From: Cryobacterium aureum | GTDB lineage: Bacteria; Actinomycetota; Actinomycetes; Actinomycetales; Microbacteriaceae | Length of the DNA: 64,000 nt | Assembly: GCF_002954245.1 (NCBI RefSeq) | Contig: NZ_PPTG01000009.1 | Span: 344,405 to 408,404 of the forward strand | Direction: 5' to 3' | Part shown: positions 17,009 to 26,797 of the stretch, piece by piece | Layout of the letters: each line of letters begins with the position of its first letter | Numbering within the stretch: position 1 is the stretch's first letter | Made by a program: the position numbers and the translations under genes | Notes under the pieces: model-generated | Seen by the model: only the letters and a program-made list of their open reading frames with translations | What the model was told of the DNA's origin: nothing | Databases searched by the model: none

Positions 17009-18877
17009 GTGCAGTTTCACCACCACGGATACGTGTCCACCGATCCCCGCACCCAGGATGCGGCCGGAGTCGGCATCGATCGCCCCGACGAGCTCCCCGA
17101 CAACGTCGACGTTCTCATCGTGGGAACGGGCCCAGCCGGCATGATCACCGCCGCCCAGCTCTCCCAGTTTCCGGGCATCACCACCCGCATCGTGGAGCGC
17201 CGTGGCGGTCGTCTTCCGATCGGACAGGCCGACGGAATCCAGGCCCGCAGCGTCGAAACCTTTCAGGCCTTCGGTTTCGCGGAGCGCATCATCGCCGAGG
17301 CCTACCGCATCACCGAGATGGCGTTCTGGAAGCCAGACCCCAGCAATCCCGCCAATATCATTCGCACGGCCCGCGCCATCGATGACCCCACCGGTATTAG
17401 CGAGTTTCCGCACCTCATCGTCAACCAGGCGCGCGTGCTGGATTACTTTGCCGAGGTAATGGCCAATTCGCCCACCCGAATGGTGCCGGACTTTGGTTTC
17501 GAAATGCTCAGCCTGACCAACACCAACGAGGGCGACTACCCCGTCACCGTGACATTGCGACACACCAGCGGGGAGTTGACCGGCCAGGAGCGCATCGTGC
17601 ACGCCAAGTACGTGGTCGGCGCTGACGGTGCCCGCAGCGCCGTGCGCGATTCCATCGGCTGCACGCTGGCCGGCGACGCCGCCTTCCACGCCTGGGGCGT
17701 CATGGACGTGCTGGCCGTCACCGACTTCCCTGACATCCGCACCAAGTGCGCTATCCAGGGAGCCAGCGGAAGTATTCTGCACATTCCGCGCGAGGGCGGC
17801 TACCTGTTCCGCATGTATGTCGACCTCGGCGAAGTGGCCGCCGACGACAACGGCGCCGTGCGCACGACAACGATCGACGAGATCATCGTCAAAGCGAACG
17901 AGATTCTGCACCCGTACACACTCGACGTGAAAAATGTGGCCTGGCACAGCGTCTACGAGGTCGCCCACCGCCTCACCGACCGCTTCGACGACCTACTGCC
18001 GGAGGAAATCGGCCTCCGCTCGCCGCGGGTCTTCATCACCGGTGACGCCTGCCACACGCACAGCGCCAAAGCTGGCCAGGGCATGAACGTCTCGATGCAG
18101 GACGGCTTCAACCTCGGCTGGAAGCTCGCCTACGTGCTCGAAGGTCGCAGCCCCGAAAGCCTGCTCAGTACCTATTCCGCCGAACGCCAGGTCATCGCGA
18201 AGAACCTGATCGACTTCGACAAGGAGTGGTCTTCGCTGATGGCCGCGAAACCCGAGGACCTGAAGGTGCCGCTTGAGGACTTCTACACTCAGACGGCGGA
18301 ATTCCCCTCCGGCTTCATGACGCAGTACCCGCCGTCGATGCTGATCGGCGAAGCCACCCACCAGGCGCTCGCCGCCGGGTTCCCCATCGGTAAACGCTTC
18401 AAATCTGCCCCGGTCGTGCGCGTCGGCGACGCCAACCCGGTGCAGCTGGGTCACCACCACCGTGCCGACGGCCGCTGGCGCGTGTACGCGTTTGCCGACG
18501 CCTCCGCTGAAGCACTGACCACATGGGCCGAGTGGATGCGCACCTCCCCCGATTCGCCGCTGCTCGCCCACACTCCGGCCGGCACCGACATTGACAGTGT
18601 CTTCGACGTCAAGGTGATCTTCCAGCAGGCGCACACCGAGGTGGACCTCGGCCAGGTCGACCCGGCGTTCCTGCCGAAGACCGGCCCATTCGGGCTGATC
18701 GACTACGAGAAGGTCTACGCCGCCGACCCCGCGCACGACATCTTCGAACAACGCGGTCTCGACCGCGACGGCGTCGTGGTGATCGTGCGCCCCGACCAGT
18801 ACGTCGCCCACGTGCTGCCGCTGACGGCGACCGCGGATTTGGCCGCGTACTTTCGGCAGATGTTGCTCGTGCAGTAG
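17009..18877 (+). CDS. FAD-dependent aromatic hydroxylase (phenol 2-monooxygenase / 3-hydroxybenzoate 4-monooxygenase type)
   Basis: 622 residues from a GTG start with GTGAGG upstream. The N-terminal FAD-binding motif is VLIVGTGPAGMITAAQLSQF; the DG motif is YVVGADGARSAVRDSIG; the second FAD motif is RVFITGDACHTHSAKAGQGM. The C-terminal ~180 residues form the thioredoxin-like domain found in phenol hydroxylase and MobA-type enzymes. These add a hydroxyl group to a phenolic ring with NADPH and O2; the overall layout and length best fit 3-hydroxybenzoate 4-monooxygenase, giving protocatechuate, but the substrate is not proven. No ring-cleavage genes are in the window. Confidence 0.85.
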   Translation: MQFHHHGYVSTDPRTQDAAGVGIDRPDELPDNVDVLIVGTGPAGMITAAQLSQFPGITTRIVERRGGRLPIGQADGIQARSVETFQAFGFAERIIAEAYRITEMAFWKPDPSNPANIIRTARAIDDPTGISEFPHLIVNQARVLDYFAEVMANSPTRMVPDFGFEMLSLTNTNEGDYPVTVTLRHTSGELTGQERIVHAKYVVGADGARSAVRDSIGCTLAGDAAFHAWGVMDVLAVTDFPDIRTKCAIQGASGSILHIPREGGYLFRMYVDLGEVAADDNGAVRTTTIDEIIVKANEILHPYTLDVKNVAWHSVYEVAHRLTDRFDDLLPEEIGLRSPRVFITGDACHTHSAKAGQGMNVSMQDGFNLGWKLAYVLEGRSPESLLSTYSAERQVIAKNLIDFDKEWSSLMAAKPEDLKVPLEDFYTQTAEFPSGFMTQYPPSMLIGEATHQALAAGFPIGKRFKSAPVVRVGDANPVQLGHHHRADGRWRVYAFADASAEALTTWAEWMRTSPDSPLLAHTPAGTDIDSVFDVKVIFQQAHTEVDLGQVDPAFLPKTGPFGLIDYEKVYAADPAHDIFEQRGLDRDGVVVIVRPDQYVAHVLPLTATADLAAYFRQMLLVQ

Positions 18878-18912
18878 CGGTCGCTGTGAGCGGATGCCGG
18901 TGGGTCGCTGGC

Positions 18913-19335
18913 CTACTCGGCCGCCGGCCGCTGGCGGTTCTGCTTCGTGGCGGAGCGCTGCTGTTTGACGGCGAGGTGCCGCCGCGCCGAACCCCGCGTG
19001 GGTTTGGTCGCGCGGCGCGCGGCCGGTTCCGCCGCCAGGCCGACGGTCACCAGGTCGGCGAGCTTGCGCAGGGCGATCTCACGATTGCGCAGCTGGGAGC
19101 GCTGCTCGCTGGCGGCGATGGTGACCACGCCGGAAACGAGGCGGTGCCCGAGGCGGGTGAGCAGCAGCATCCGCTCGTCGTCGGAGAGCACGCTCGACTC
19201 GGCGATATTCCAGGACAGTTCGACCCGGCTGTCGGAGGTATTCACGTGCTGCCCGCCGGGGCCCGACGACCGGGAGAAGCGCCAGCCGAGTTCGCGCTCG
19301 GGAATGGTCAGCACCGCCGACACCTCAAGATCCAT
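18913..19335 (-). CDS. arfB: Alternative ribosome-rescue factor B (peptidyl-tRNA hydrolase)
   Basis: About 140 residues from ATG 19335 (MDLEVS). The catalytic GGQ lies in RSSGPGGQHVNTSDSRVEL, the class-I release-factor signature. The C-terminus is strongly basic (RRATKPTRGSARRH, KQQRSATKQNRQ), the tail that ArfB inserts into the empty mRNA channel of stalled ribosomes. It hydrolyses peptidyl-tRNA on non-stop ribosomes without a stop codon. The gene runs toward the hydroxylase gene and stands alone. Confidence 0.9.
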   Translation of the reverse strand: MDLEVSAVLTIPERELGWRFSRSSGPGGQHVNTSDSRVELSWNIAESSVLSDDERMLLLTRLGHRLVSGVVTIAASEQRSQLRNREIALRKLADLVTVGLAAEPAARRATKPTRGSARRHLAVKQQRSATKQNRQRPAAE

Positions 19336-19497
19336 GCCCCTAGCGTTGCACACCCCACGATCCCCCGCGCACGATAAATATCACAACCCTTCGCTGCGGC
19401 TCTGGGACCAGGGCGAGCTCAGAACAGCAGCCAGACCATCGTCTGCAGCAGCCCGAGAATGTGCCATTCGAATCCGCGACGAAATAGATGGCCGCTG

Positions 19498-19881
19498 TCA
19501 GAACGAGACTCCGCAGACCAGCGCCGCATTGGCGAACGGCGTTGCCTCCCCCGTGCGAATGAACAGCTTCGCGGTGGCCGAGAACGCCTTCAAGTCCGCG
19601 TGGCTGATGTACTCGATTTCGTTGAATCGTTCGGCCAGCCAGGCTCCAGCGGGGGCGGTTTTGGCTTCCTCCGCCGCGACGCATCCCTGGAACACCATCT
19701 CATCGAGCAGCGCGTCGAGAACTTGTTCGAACCTCGGGATACCGTGCACTACAGCGAGGTCGATGACGGGAACCCCGCGCGGGATCGGCAGGCCACAATC
19801 CGCAAGCAGAACGACATCCGTGTGACCGAGCCGGGCCAGGGCCCCCGACAGCTCAGCGTTCAGGATGCCGCGCTTTTTCAT
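19498..19881 (-). CDS. rbsD: D-ribose pyranase
   Basis: 127 residues, full length. Starts MKKRGILNAELSGALARLGH with the RbsD/FucU signature and active-site His20 in LGHTD; ADCGLPIP and the C-terminal FIRTGEATPFANAALVCGV are also typical. The enzyme interconverts the pyranose and furanose forms of ribose before phosphorylation by RbsK. Last gene of the minus-strand rbs operon; its ATG overlaps the rbsK stop by 4 bp. Confidence 0.92.
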   Translation of the reverse strand: MKKRGILNAELSGALARLGHTDVVLLADCGLPIPRGVPVIDLAVVHGIPRFEQVLDALLDEMVFQGCVAAEEAKTAPAGAWLAERFNEIEYISHADLKAFSATAKLFIRTGEATPFANAALVCGVSF

Positions 19882-20840
19882 GCGTTCACCGCCGGCAGCA
19901 CGTCCACCAGAGTCGGGTACGAAGTCTGAGTCCCGCGGCTCTGCACCGCGAAGGCCCCGACCCGCACGGCCAGGCGAACGGACTCAGGCAGGCTCAACCC
20001 GGCCGCCAGCTGCGCGCTCAGCGCTCCCACGAATGCATCGCCAGCCCCCGCACTGTCCACGGCCACGACCGTCGGTGATGCCACGGTGGTCGTGCCATCC
20101 CGGTCGGCGCAGATGGCCCCCTTGGCGCCGCGCGTCAGCACAACGGATGCGACGCCCGACTCCAGCAGCCGGCTCACCAGCTCGGCATCCTCGGATGGGA
20201 CAACGCGGTGCGGTTCGAGTTGCGCGAGCACGAGGGCAGCCTCGTGCTCGTTGACGACGAGCGGGTTGGCGCGCCGGATCGTGCCGGCATCCAGTTCGAT
20301 CACTGGGGCCAGGTTCAGCACCACGCGTCCCGTTGCCAGGCGCGCCGCCTGGGTGATTCCGTCGGGCGGGATCTCACCCTGGAGAATTACCACGGCAGCA
20401 GCAGCGATGATGCCCGCGCTGGCCTGAACGGCCTCGGCACCCATCAGAGCGTTGGCACCGGGGATGACCACAATCGTGTTTTCGCCGTCATCATCCACGC
20501 TGACCAGGGCCAGCCCGGTGGGTTCATCGACCGTTCGCACGGCCGACTGGTCGACACCAGCGTCGGTCAGGATCGCGGTGGCGACGCCGGCCTGCGAATC
20601 CCGACCGACCGCGCCAACCAGGCGCACGCTGGCGCCGAGCTGGGCCGCGGCCACGGCCTGGTTGGCCCCCTTGCCGCCGGGTAAGTACTCCATTGACGTT
20701 CCAATGAGAGTCTCGCCCGGCTTCGGGTGGCGCTGAACGCGGATCAGCTGATCGACGTTGATGGAGCCAACGACGACGACCAAGCCGGGAGCGGCAGTAC
20801 TGGCGGGTGGGGTGAGGGCACTACTGGCAAGGTGACTCAC
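19878..20840 (-). CDS. rbsK: Ribokinase
   Basis: 320 residues of the PfkB sugar kinase family. N-terminal VVVVGSINVDQLIRV, the LPGGKGANQAVAAAQLGASV substrate motif and the C-terminal anion-hole motif DSAGAGDAFVGALSAQL with the catalytic Asp are present. It phosphorylates ribose to ribose-5-phosphate with ATP. Overlaps rbsD and rbsB by 4 bp each (ATGA), so translation of the three is coupled. Confidence 0.93.
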   Translation of the reverse strand: MSHLASSALTPPASTAAPGLVVVVGSINVDQLIRVQRHPKPGETLIGTSMEYLPGGKGANQAVAAAQLGASVRLVGAVGRDSQAGVATAILTDAGVDQSAVRTVDEPTGLALVSVDDDGENTIVVIPGANALMGAEAVQASAGIIAAAAVVILQGEIPPDGITQAARLATGRVVLNLAPVIELDAGTIRRANPLVVNEHEAALVLAQLEPHRVVPSEDAELVSRLLESGVASVVLTRGAKGAICADRDGTTTVASPTVVAVDSAGAGDAFVGALSAQLAAGLSLPESVRLAVRVGAFAVQSRGTQTSYPTLVDVLPAVNA

Positions 20841-21781
20841 TTGGCGAAGTCGCCGACATTCGTCTTGGTGACGGAGACGACCTCGACCGGAACGGTCTTC
20901 GCGATCGTCTCGCCCTTGATGGCCTTGATGGCGAATTCGATGGCGAGCTTGCCGAGTTCGGCCGGCTGCTGGGCGATGGTGGCGACCAGGGTGCCAGCCT
21001 CGATGGCAGCAAGTCCGTCGGCCGTGCCGTCGAAGCCGACGACGACGACCTCGGAGCCGGCCCGTGCTCCCAACGCCTGGATAGCGCCGAGGGCCATCTC
21101 ATCATTCTCGGCGAAAATACCGGTGACGCCCGGGTTGGCCTGCAGCAGGTTGGTCGTGACGTCGAGCGCGGCGGCGCGGTCGAAGTTGGCCGTCTGCGTG
21201 GCGACCACGGTGATGTCGGGGTATGCCTGCATGCCCTCGTCGAAGCCAGCGCCGCGCTCCCGACTAGCCGACGTTCCAGCTACGCCCTGCAGGTGGATAA
21301 CGGTGCCCGTTTCGCCCATGGCTTTGGCCAGCTCATCGGCTGCCTGACGGCCGCCGGCCACGTTATCGCTCGCGACGAGTGATGCCAGGTCGACGTCGGT
21401 AACGGTGCGGTCGACTCCGATGACCGGGATTCCGGACGTGATCAAGGCATCCACTGCCGAGACGGCGGCATCCGAGTCCACCGGATTCACAATAACGGCC
21501 TTGGCACCACTCGAGGCGGCCGTCGCGAGCTGGTTAGCCTGCGTGGCCGAGTCGTTCTGGGCGTCAACGATACTCAGCTGCACTCCGGCTTCCTTGGCTG
21601 CAGCCTCTGCTCCGTCGCGCAATTCCACGAAGAACGGGTTGTTCAGGGTGGAAATGGCCATCACGATTTTGTCGCCGGAGGCCTCAGCGCCGCCGCCACG
21701 CCCACAGGCAGTGGTTCCGACCAGGATCAAGGCGGCTGTTGCGGTCACTGCCGCAATTTTGAGGAACGAGGATGACTTCAT
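20837..21781 (-). CDS. rbsB: Ribose ABC transporter substrate-binding lipoprotein
   Basis: 314 residues. The N-terminus is a lipoprotein signal: two Lys/Ser residues, a hydrophobic core and LVGTTAC with the lipidated Cys, followed by a Gly-rich linker. The mature part is a periplasmic-binding-protein type 1 fold (IVMAISTLNNPFFVELRDGA, IVNPVDSDAAVSAVDAL, GIFAENDEMALGAIQAL). It captures ribose outside the membrane for RbsAC. Directly downstream of rbsC, directly upstream of rbsK. Confidence 0.92.
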   Translation of the reverse strand: MKSSSFLKIAAVTATAALILVGTTACGRGGGAEASGDKIVMAISTLNNPFFVELRDGAEAAAKEAGVQLSIVDAQNDSATQANQLATAASSGAKAVIVNPVDSDAAVSAVDALITSGIPVIGVDRTVTDVDLASLVASDNVAGGRQAADELAKAMGETGTVIHLQGVAGTSASRERGAGFDEGMQAYPDITVVATQTANFDRAAALDVTTNLLQANPGVTGIFAENDEMALGAIQALGARAGSEVVVVGFDGTADGLAAIEAGTLVATIAQQPAELGKLAIEFAIKAIKGETIAKTVPVEVVSVTKTNVGDFAK

Positions 21782-21837
21782 TGGTTTTCCTTTGGATGAG
21801 GCGGATGGAGGGGAAATTTTGCTGAAAAGCCGGTGAG

Positions 21838-22809
21838 TCAGCTATTGCGAGTCTTGCGGCGAAGCACGTCGATACCCACAGCGAGAGCGATCACGAGACC
21901 GATCACGACCTGTTGCCAGAACGAGGTGACATTGAGCAGGTTCAGGCCATTGCGAATAACGACCAGAACCAGGGCGCCCACGAGGGTGCCCGAAATGCGC
22001 CCGAGCCCACCGGAGAGCGAGGCACCACCGATAACGACGGCCGCGATAGCGTCGAGTTCATACCCGGCGGCAGCCTGAGGCTGCGCGGAATCGAGGCGGC
22101 CGGCGAGCAGCAGCCCGGCGAGGGCAGCGAAGAGTCCGGCCAGAGCAAACACGGTGACGAGGATGCGTTTGACCGGCAGACCCGAGAGCCGGGCAGCTTC
22201 TGCGTTACCGCCGACGGCATACATCGAACGGCCGATCACGGTGCGGTTGAGCAAAAAGGACGCGGCCAGGGCAGCGATCACGAGAATGACGATCGGCATC
22301 GGCACCGGTCCCAGGTTTCCGCCGAGAAAGGAGACCTCCGGCGCGGTCTTGATCGGCCGGCCGTCGGAGATGACCAGGGTCAGTCCGCGGGCAACGCTGA
22401 GCATGGCGAGGGTCGCGATGAAGGATGGCAGCTTTCCGTAGGCGTTCGCCAAACCGTTGATCACTCCGGCGAGTGCTCCGACTACCAGACCGCCCACGAG
22501 GGCGAGCCAACCGGGGAGACCAGCACTGGCGAACATCCACCCGGAGGACATGGCCGATAAGGCCGCCACGCTGCCGACGGACAGGTCGATCCCGCCAGCG
22601 ACGATGACAAAGGTCATCCCGAAGGCCAGTACGGCCACGGTGGATACCTGGATACCGATGTTGAGAAGGTTCGGCCCGGTCAGAAAGTCCGGGGTTGCGA
22701 TGAACAGGGCGAGGCAGAGAACAACCAGGCCGACCAGGGCGCCGTTGTTGGCGAGAAACTTCTTGTAGTCGACGCCGCGGCGCGGCGTCGGCAGGGTGGT
22801 GGTGGACAT
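21838..22809 (-). CDS. rbsC: Ribose ABC transporter permease
   Basis: About 323 residues from ATG 22809 (MSTTTLPTPRR); this start lies 10 bp after the rbsA stop, whereas an upstream ATG would overlap rbsA. It has 8-10 hydrophobic segments and the BPD_transp_2 signature GMTFVIVAGGIDLSVGSVAA plus AIAAVVIGGASLSGGLGRI. It forms the membrane channel of the RbsABC importer. Confidence 0.92.
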   Translation of the reverse strand: MSTTTLPTPRRGVDYKKFLANNGALVGLVVLCLALFIATPDFLTGPNLLNIGIQVSTVAVLAFGMTFVIVAGGIDLSVGSVAALSAMSSGWMFASAGLPGWLALVGGLVVGALAGVINGLANAYGKLPSFIATLAMLSVARGLTLVISDGRPIKTAPEVSFLGGNLGPVPMPIVILVIAALAASFLLNRTVIGRSMYAVGGNAEAARLSGLPVKRILVTVFALAGLFAALAGLLLAGRLDSAQPQAAAGYELDAIAAVVIGGASLSGGLGRISGTLVGALVLVVIRNGLNLLNVTSFWQQVVIGLVIALAVGIDVLRRKTRNS

Positions 22810-22819
22810 GATGACTTCC

Positions 22820-24334
22820 CTATCTCTGTTCGTGCGTCTCGTCGACATCGCGGGCGGCGAGTGTCATGACTGCGTCTTGGGTGGCCTCGGCGGCGCTGAG
22901 CTCGCCGGCGAGGCGGCCGTCACGCATCACCAGGATGCGGTCACTCATGCCGAGAATCTCGGGCAGCTCGCTAGAGACCATGAGAATCGCTCCCCCGGCC
23001 GCCGTGATCGTGTTCATCAATTCATAGATCTCGACCTTGGCTCCTACGTCCACACCGCGCGTTGGCTCGTCGAGCAGCAAGATCGTGGAGGCGGCGATGA
23101 TCCAGCGGCCGAAGACGGCCTTTTGCTGGTTCCCACCGGAGAGTGCGCCGATCGGTTGATCGATGGTGTGCATGCGGATGCGCAGTCTCTTCGCGACCGC
23201 GGTTGCCCGGCTGCGCTGGCCGGCAAAGTCGACCAGTCCAAGCTTCGCAGTGGACGCAAGGGTGGCGTAGCCGAGATTGTTATTAACGGATGCGTCGAGC
23301 ACCAGCCCCTGTCCCTTGCGGTCCTCCGGCACATGCCCGATACCCGCGGCGATGGCGGCCGTGATGTTGCCCCTCGGCAAAATTTGGCCGCGCACGGCGA
23401 CCGTGCCGGAGGTGTACCGGTCGGCGCCGGCGATGGCCCGGATAAGTTCGGTGCGTCCGGCGCCGACCAGGCCAGCGATGCCGAGCACCTCGCCCGCCTT
23501 GACGGTGAAGCTGATGTCGCTGAACAGGCCGGTCGAGGTGAGATTCTCCACGGTGAGCACCTCGGCGGCCTGACTCAGGTTTTCGGATACCCGGGGAAAC
23601 TGGTCCTCAATACCGCGGCCGACCATCAGCTTCACGAGCTCGTCTTCGGATGTTGAGGCCGGAACCTCTCCGATGAATTCGCCATCGCGCAGCACTGTGA
23701 CGGTGTCTCCGACCTCGGCGATCTCGTCGAGGTGGTGGCTAATAAACAGCATGCCGACGCCCCGCTGGCGCAGGTCGGCCATGACGGCGAACAGATTTTC
23801 GGTTTCATGGCGCGTCAGCGCCGCGGTCGGCTCGTCGAGGATCAAAATGCGTGCGTTGATGCTCAGCGCCTTGGCGATCTCGACCAGCTGCTGCCGGGCA
23901 ATGCCGAGGTCTCCGACCAGGACGTCGACATCAATATCCAACCCGATCAGGGCCAGAGCGGCACGGGCCTGCTGGCGGAGGGCGCGACGGTCTACGAGAC
24001 CGTGCCTGGTCGGCATCCGCCCGAGCATGACGTTTTCGGCAACGCTCATGGTAGGAACGAGGTTCAGTTCCTGGTGGATCGTGGCAATGCCCACCGCCTC
24101 GGCCGCTCGGGTGTTCGGCAGGGTGACCGTTTTGCCATCAACGACGATGTGGCCGGAGTCCGGCTGGTAGACACCCGCCATCATCTTGATCAGCGTGGAC
24201 TTTCCGGCACCGTTCTCCCCGAGCAACACCTGAACCTGGCCGGGGTAGACACTGACCGTGACATCGTTAATGACCGTGACCGGCCCAAAAACCTTCCCCA
24301 CATTCTGCAGGGTCAGCAGTGGTTGTTGAGTCAT
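22820..24334 (-). CDS. rbsA: Ribose ABC transporter ATPase (two nucleotide-binding domains)
   Basis: 504 residues from ATG 24334 (MTQQPLLTLQ), one base from the regulator's stop. Domain 1 has Walker A GENGAGKST (39-47), a signature replaced by LGIARQQLVEIAKAL, and Walker B ILILDEPTAALT. Domain 2 has a degenerate Walker A (GLVGAGRTELIRAI), signature LSGGNQQKAVFGRWI and ILLLDEPTRGVD. This tandem layout is diagnostic of sugar importers of the RbsA/MglA class. It powers ribose uptake through RbsC. Confidence 0.93.
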   Translation of the reverse strand: MTQQPLLTLQNVGKVFGPVTVINDVTVSVYPGQVQVLLGENGAGKSTLIKMMAGVYQPDSGHIVVDGKTVTLPNTRAAEAVGIATIHQELNLVPTMSVAENVMLGRMPTRHGLVDRRALRQQARAALALIGLDIDVDVLVGDLGIARQQLVEIAKALSINARILILDEPTAALTRHETENLFAVMADLRQRGVGMLFISHHLDEIAEVGDTVTVLRDGEFIGEVPASTSEDELVKLMVGRGIEDQFPRVSENLSQAAEVLTVENLTSTGLFSDISFTVKAGEVLGIAGLVGAGRTELIRAIAGADRYTSGTVAVRGQILPRGNITAAIAAGIGHVPEDRKGQGLVLDASVNNNLGYATLASTAKLGLVDFAGQRSRATAVAKRLRIRMHTIDQPIGALSGGNQQKAVFGRWIIAASTILLLDEPTRGVDVGAKVEIYELMNTITAAGGAILMVSSELPEILGMSDRILVMRDGRLAGELSAAEATQDAVMTLAARDVDETHEQR

Positions 24335-24335
24335 G

Positions 24336-25364
24336 TCAGTTCTTCCTTCGGCTGGCTGCGGGCAGGATGGGCGACGACGACGAGGCTCGGACGACGAGTT
24401 CGCTGGGCAGCACCACCGATTGGGGGGAGTTACCAGCGATGACCTCGAGCAGCATTTCGACGGCGATCCGGCCCATGTCCTCCACACTGTGCGAGATGAC
24501 GCTGAGTGCCGGGTTAAGCAGGGCAAACCATTCGATGTCGTCGAAAGCGACCAGCGCGAGGTCAGTGCCGATGCGCAGACCCAGCTTGTGCAGAATGGCA
24601 ATAGCGCCGACGGCCATCAGGCTGTCCGCGGCAAGAAGTGCCGTGGGTGGGTCGTTCAGCCCGAGCAACGCGTGCAGGCCGGCCGAGCCACTCGCCGCCT
24701 GGAAGTCACCGAAGTAGACCAGGTCGGGGTCCTGGCTGAGACCGGCGGCGGCCACGGTCGCGGTGAAGGCAGCGAACCGGTCGCGGCCGGTCGAGGTCGC
24801 CTGCGGACCAGAGATGTACCCGATTCTGGTGTGCCCGAGGGAGGCGAGGTGTTCGACGGTCTGTCGGATGCCTCCTGTGCTGTCGGTGGTCACGCTCGGC
24901 ACGTCGATGCCGTAGACGGTGCGGTCCACGAAGACTGTGGGAATTTCGCGCTCGATCAGGGAACGGATGCTGCCGCCACCGTCGCCAAGCGGCGCCACGA
25001 TGATGCCGTCTACCCGCCGGGAGATGAGCGTGTCCAGGTACCGGTCCTGCTGGTCCTTCTGCTCGTTGGCATTCCCGAGCAGGGTGACGTAGCCCTCGGA
25101 GAGTGCTTCTTGCTCGACAGTATGGGCGAGGTCGGCGAAGAACGGGTTGCGCACGTCCGGCACCAGCAGGCCGATCGAGTCGCTGTGGGTCGAGCGCAGC
25201 GCTCTGGCCTGGGCGTTGGGCCGGTAGTCCAGCTCGATGACGGCAGCGGCGACATTCTCCCGCGCCTGGGGAGAGGTGGCCGGGTTGCCAGAGAGCACGC
25301 GGGACGCGGTGGCCGCAGAAACGCCAGCGCGCGCGGCTACGTCCTTGATCGTGATGTCCGCCAT
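24336..25364 (-). CDS. LacI-family repressor of the ribose operon
   Basis: 342 residues. The helix-turn-helix is ITIKDVAARAGVSAATASRV and hinge helix sequence RPNAQARALRS follows; the C-terminal ~270 residues form a sugar-binding fold (DSIGLLVPDVRNPFFADLA). First gene of the rbs operon; rbsA starts one base after its stop. A tandem palindromic operator lies 22 bp upstream of the start, so it most likely represses itself and all rbs genes until ribose binds. Functional equivalent of RbsR. Confidence 0.9.
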   Translation of the reverse strand: MADITIKDVAARAGVSAATASRVLSGNPATSPQARENVAAAVIELDYRPNAQARALRSTHSDSIGLLVPDVRNPFFADLAHTVEQEALSEGYVTLLGNANEQKDQQDRYLDTLISRRVDGIIVAPLGDGGGSIRSLIEREIPTVFVDRTVYGIDVPSVTTDSTGGIRQTVEHLASLGHTRIGYISGPQATSTGRDRFAAFTATVAAAGLSQDPDLVYFGDFQAASGSAGLHALLGLNDPPTALLAADSLMAVGAIAILHKLGLRIGTDLALVAFDDIEWFALLNPALSVISHSVEDMGRIAVEMLLEVIAGNSPQSVVLPSELVVRASSSSPILPAASRRKN

Positions 25365-25385
25365 ATTTTCACCTCATTGTGGTCG

Positions 25386-25413
25386 TGGAATCGATTCCAT
25401 GGAATCGATTCCA
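25386..25413. promoter_or_regulatory. Tandem perfect operator for the LacI-type ribose repressor
   Basis: Two identical 14-bp palindromes, TGGAATCGATTCCA, abut with no spacer (25386-25399 and 25400-25413). The central CG step inside a perfect dyad is the classical LacI-family half-site geometry. The pair is 22 bp upstream of the repressor start and is the only visible control element before the rbs operon. Two adjoining dyads imply two dimers or a tetramer on one face of the DNA. Confidence 0.82.
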
Positions 25414-25675
25414 TATTAGGTCAGTGAGCGAACGCGTGTCAATGCGACCCGGCGAAGGACTCAAGACTGCCTTCTACTTCGGATCGCACGTGCACCCGCC
25501 CGGTTGTCCTGCCCGCGCGATCAGCGGATGCCTTGGGTAGGTCAGACAGTGCCACGTTCCAGCCACGATCAGGTCGGTGGCACCGCGTAACGTTGTGCGA
25601 GCGGATGTCACCGTCGACACGTGCCACGGCACGGGGTTCCCCCGCATTCCACCACCGGTACTGAAAGATTTTTCT

Positions 25676-26743
25676 ATGACGACCACCGTTCCTGCCCTCG
25701 CCGCCCCCGCTGCCAACCAGCCCCTCGTTCGCACCACGATCGAGTTGCGCACTCCCGGCGCCCACGACGTGGCGATCGACATCAAGTTCGCCGGCATCTG
25801 CCACTCCGACATCCACCAGGCTCGCGACGAGTGGGGCGTGGGCCTGTTCCCGATGGTTCCCGGCCACGAGATCGCAGGCATCGTCTCCGCCATCGGCAGC
25901 GACGTCACCCGCTACCGCGTGGGCGACCGGGTCGGCGTTGGCTGCTTCGTCGACTCCTGCCGGGAGTGCGCTAACTGCCTCGCCGGCGAGGAGCAGTACT
26001 GCCTGAAGGGCGAGGTCGGCACCTACAACGACCGCAACCACGACGGCACCCCCACCAACGGCGGCTATAGCACCGCCATCGTCGTCGACGAGAACTACGT
26101 GCTCGGCATCCCAGACGGCATCGAGCTCTCCGAGGCCGCTCCCCTGCTCTGCGCCGGCATCACGCTCTTCTCCCCCCTCACGAACTGGAAGGCCGGCCCC
26201 GGCAAGAAGGTCGCCATCCTCGGAATGGGCGGCCTCGGACACATGGGTGTGAAGATCGCGCACGCGCTCGGCGCCGAGGTCACCGTGCTCAGCCAGACCC
26301 TCAGCAAGAAGGAAGACGGGCTGCGTTTCGGCGCAGATCACTACTACGCCACCAGCGACCCGACCACCTTCACCGAGCTCGAGAACCACTTCGACCTCAT
26401 CGTGAACACCGTGGCCGCAAACCTCGAACTGGAGAGTTACCTCAAGCTGCTCGCCCTCAACGGCACGCTCGTGCACGTCGGAATCCCCACCGAGCCCGAC
26501 AGCGTGAAGATGGTCTGGCTCGCTTCCCAGCGTCGCTCCATCGCCGCATCCAAGATCGGCGGCATCCGCCAGACCCAGGAAATGCTCGATTTCTGTGCCG
26601 CCCATGGAATCGGCGCCGACATTGAGATCATCTCGGTTGATCAGGTCAACGAGGCCTACGAGCGTGTTATCCGCAGCGACGTGCGCTACCGTTTCGTTAT
26701 CGACGTGGCCACGTTTGCGAACGAGACCCGCGTCGACGCGTAG
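25676..26743 (+). CDS. Zinc-dependent NAD(P)H alcohol dehydrogenase (cinnamyl/AdhC type)
   Basis: 355 residues from ATG 25676 ([10 protein letters not shown]). Catalytic zinc ligands in [11 protein letters not shown] and VPGHEIAG; structural zinc Cys cluster in [21 protein letters not shown]; Rossmann motif [20 protein letters not shown]. The CHSD and GHE combination, with the [16 protein letters not shown] segment, is typical of the NADP-dependent cinnamyl-alcohol dehydrogenase subgroup (YahK/AdhC-like) that reduces a broad range of aldehydes. It stands alone; a hairpin follows 55 bp downstream. Confidence 0.88.
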   Translation: MTTTVPALAAPAANQPLVRTTIELRTPGAHDVAIDIKFAGICHSDIHQARDEWGVGLFPMVPGHEIAGIVSAIGSDVTRYRVGDRVGVGCFVDSCRECANCLAGEEQYCLKGEVGTYNDRNHDGTPTNGGYSTAIVVDENYVLGIPDGIELSEAAPLLCAGITLFSPLTNWKAGPGKKVAILGMGGLGHMGVKIAHALGAEVTVLSQTLSKKEDGLRFGADHYYATSDPTTFTELENHFDLIVNTVAANLELESYLKLLALNGTLVHVGIPTEPDSVKMVWLASQRRSIAASKIGGIRQTQEMLDFCAAHGIGADIEIISVDQVNEAYERVIRSDVRYRFVIDVATFANETRVDA

Positions 26744-26797
26744 GACGCTTTAACGCTCGCGGTCCACGCCGCGGGTCGATAAACACCAGGCACGAAC

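Noticed and set aside
19336-19497. Short minus-strand fragment between rbsD and arfB ending in a hydrophobic stretch
   Set aside because: Only about 25 residues (WHILGLLQTMVWLLF) without start or conserved motif; could be a membrane-protein tail but is not supportable.
25439-26605. A 388-codon minus-strand frame opposite the alcohol dehydrogenase
   Set aside because: It is antisense to a gene with intact zinc and NAD motifs; its composition (Gly, Val, Asp, His runs) is that of a shadow frame.
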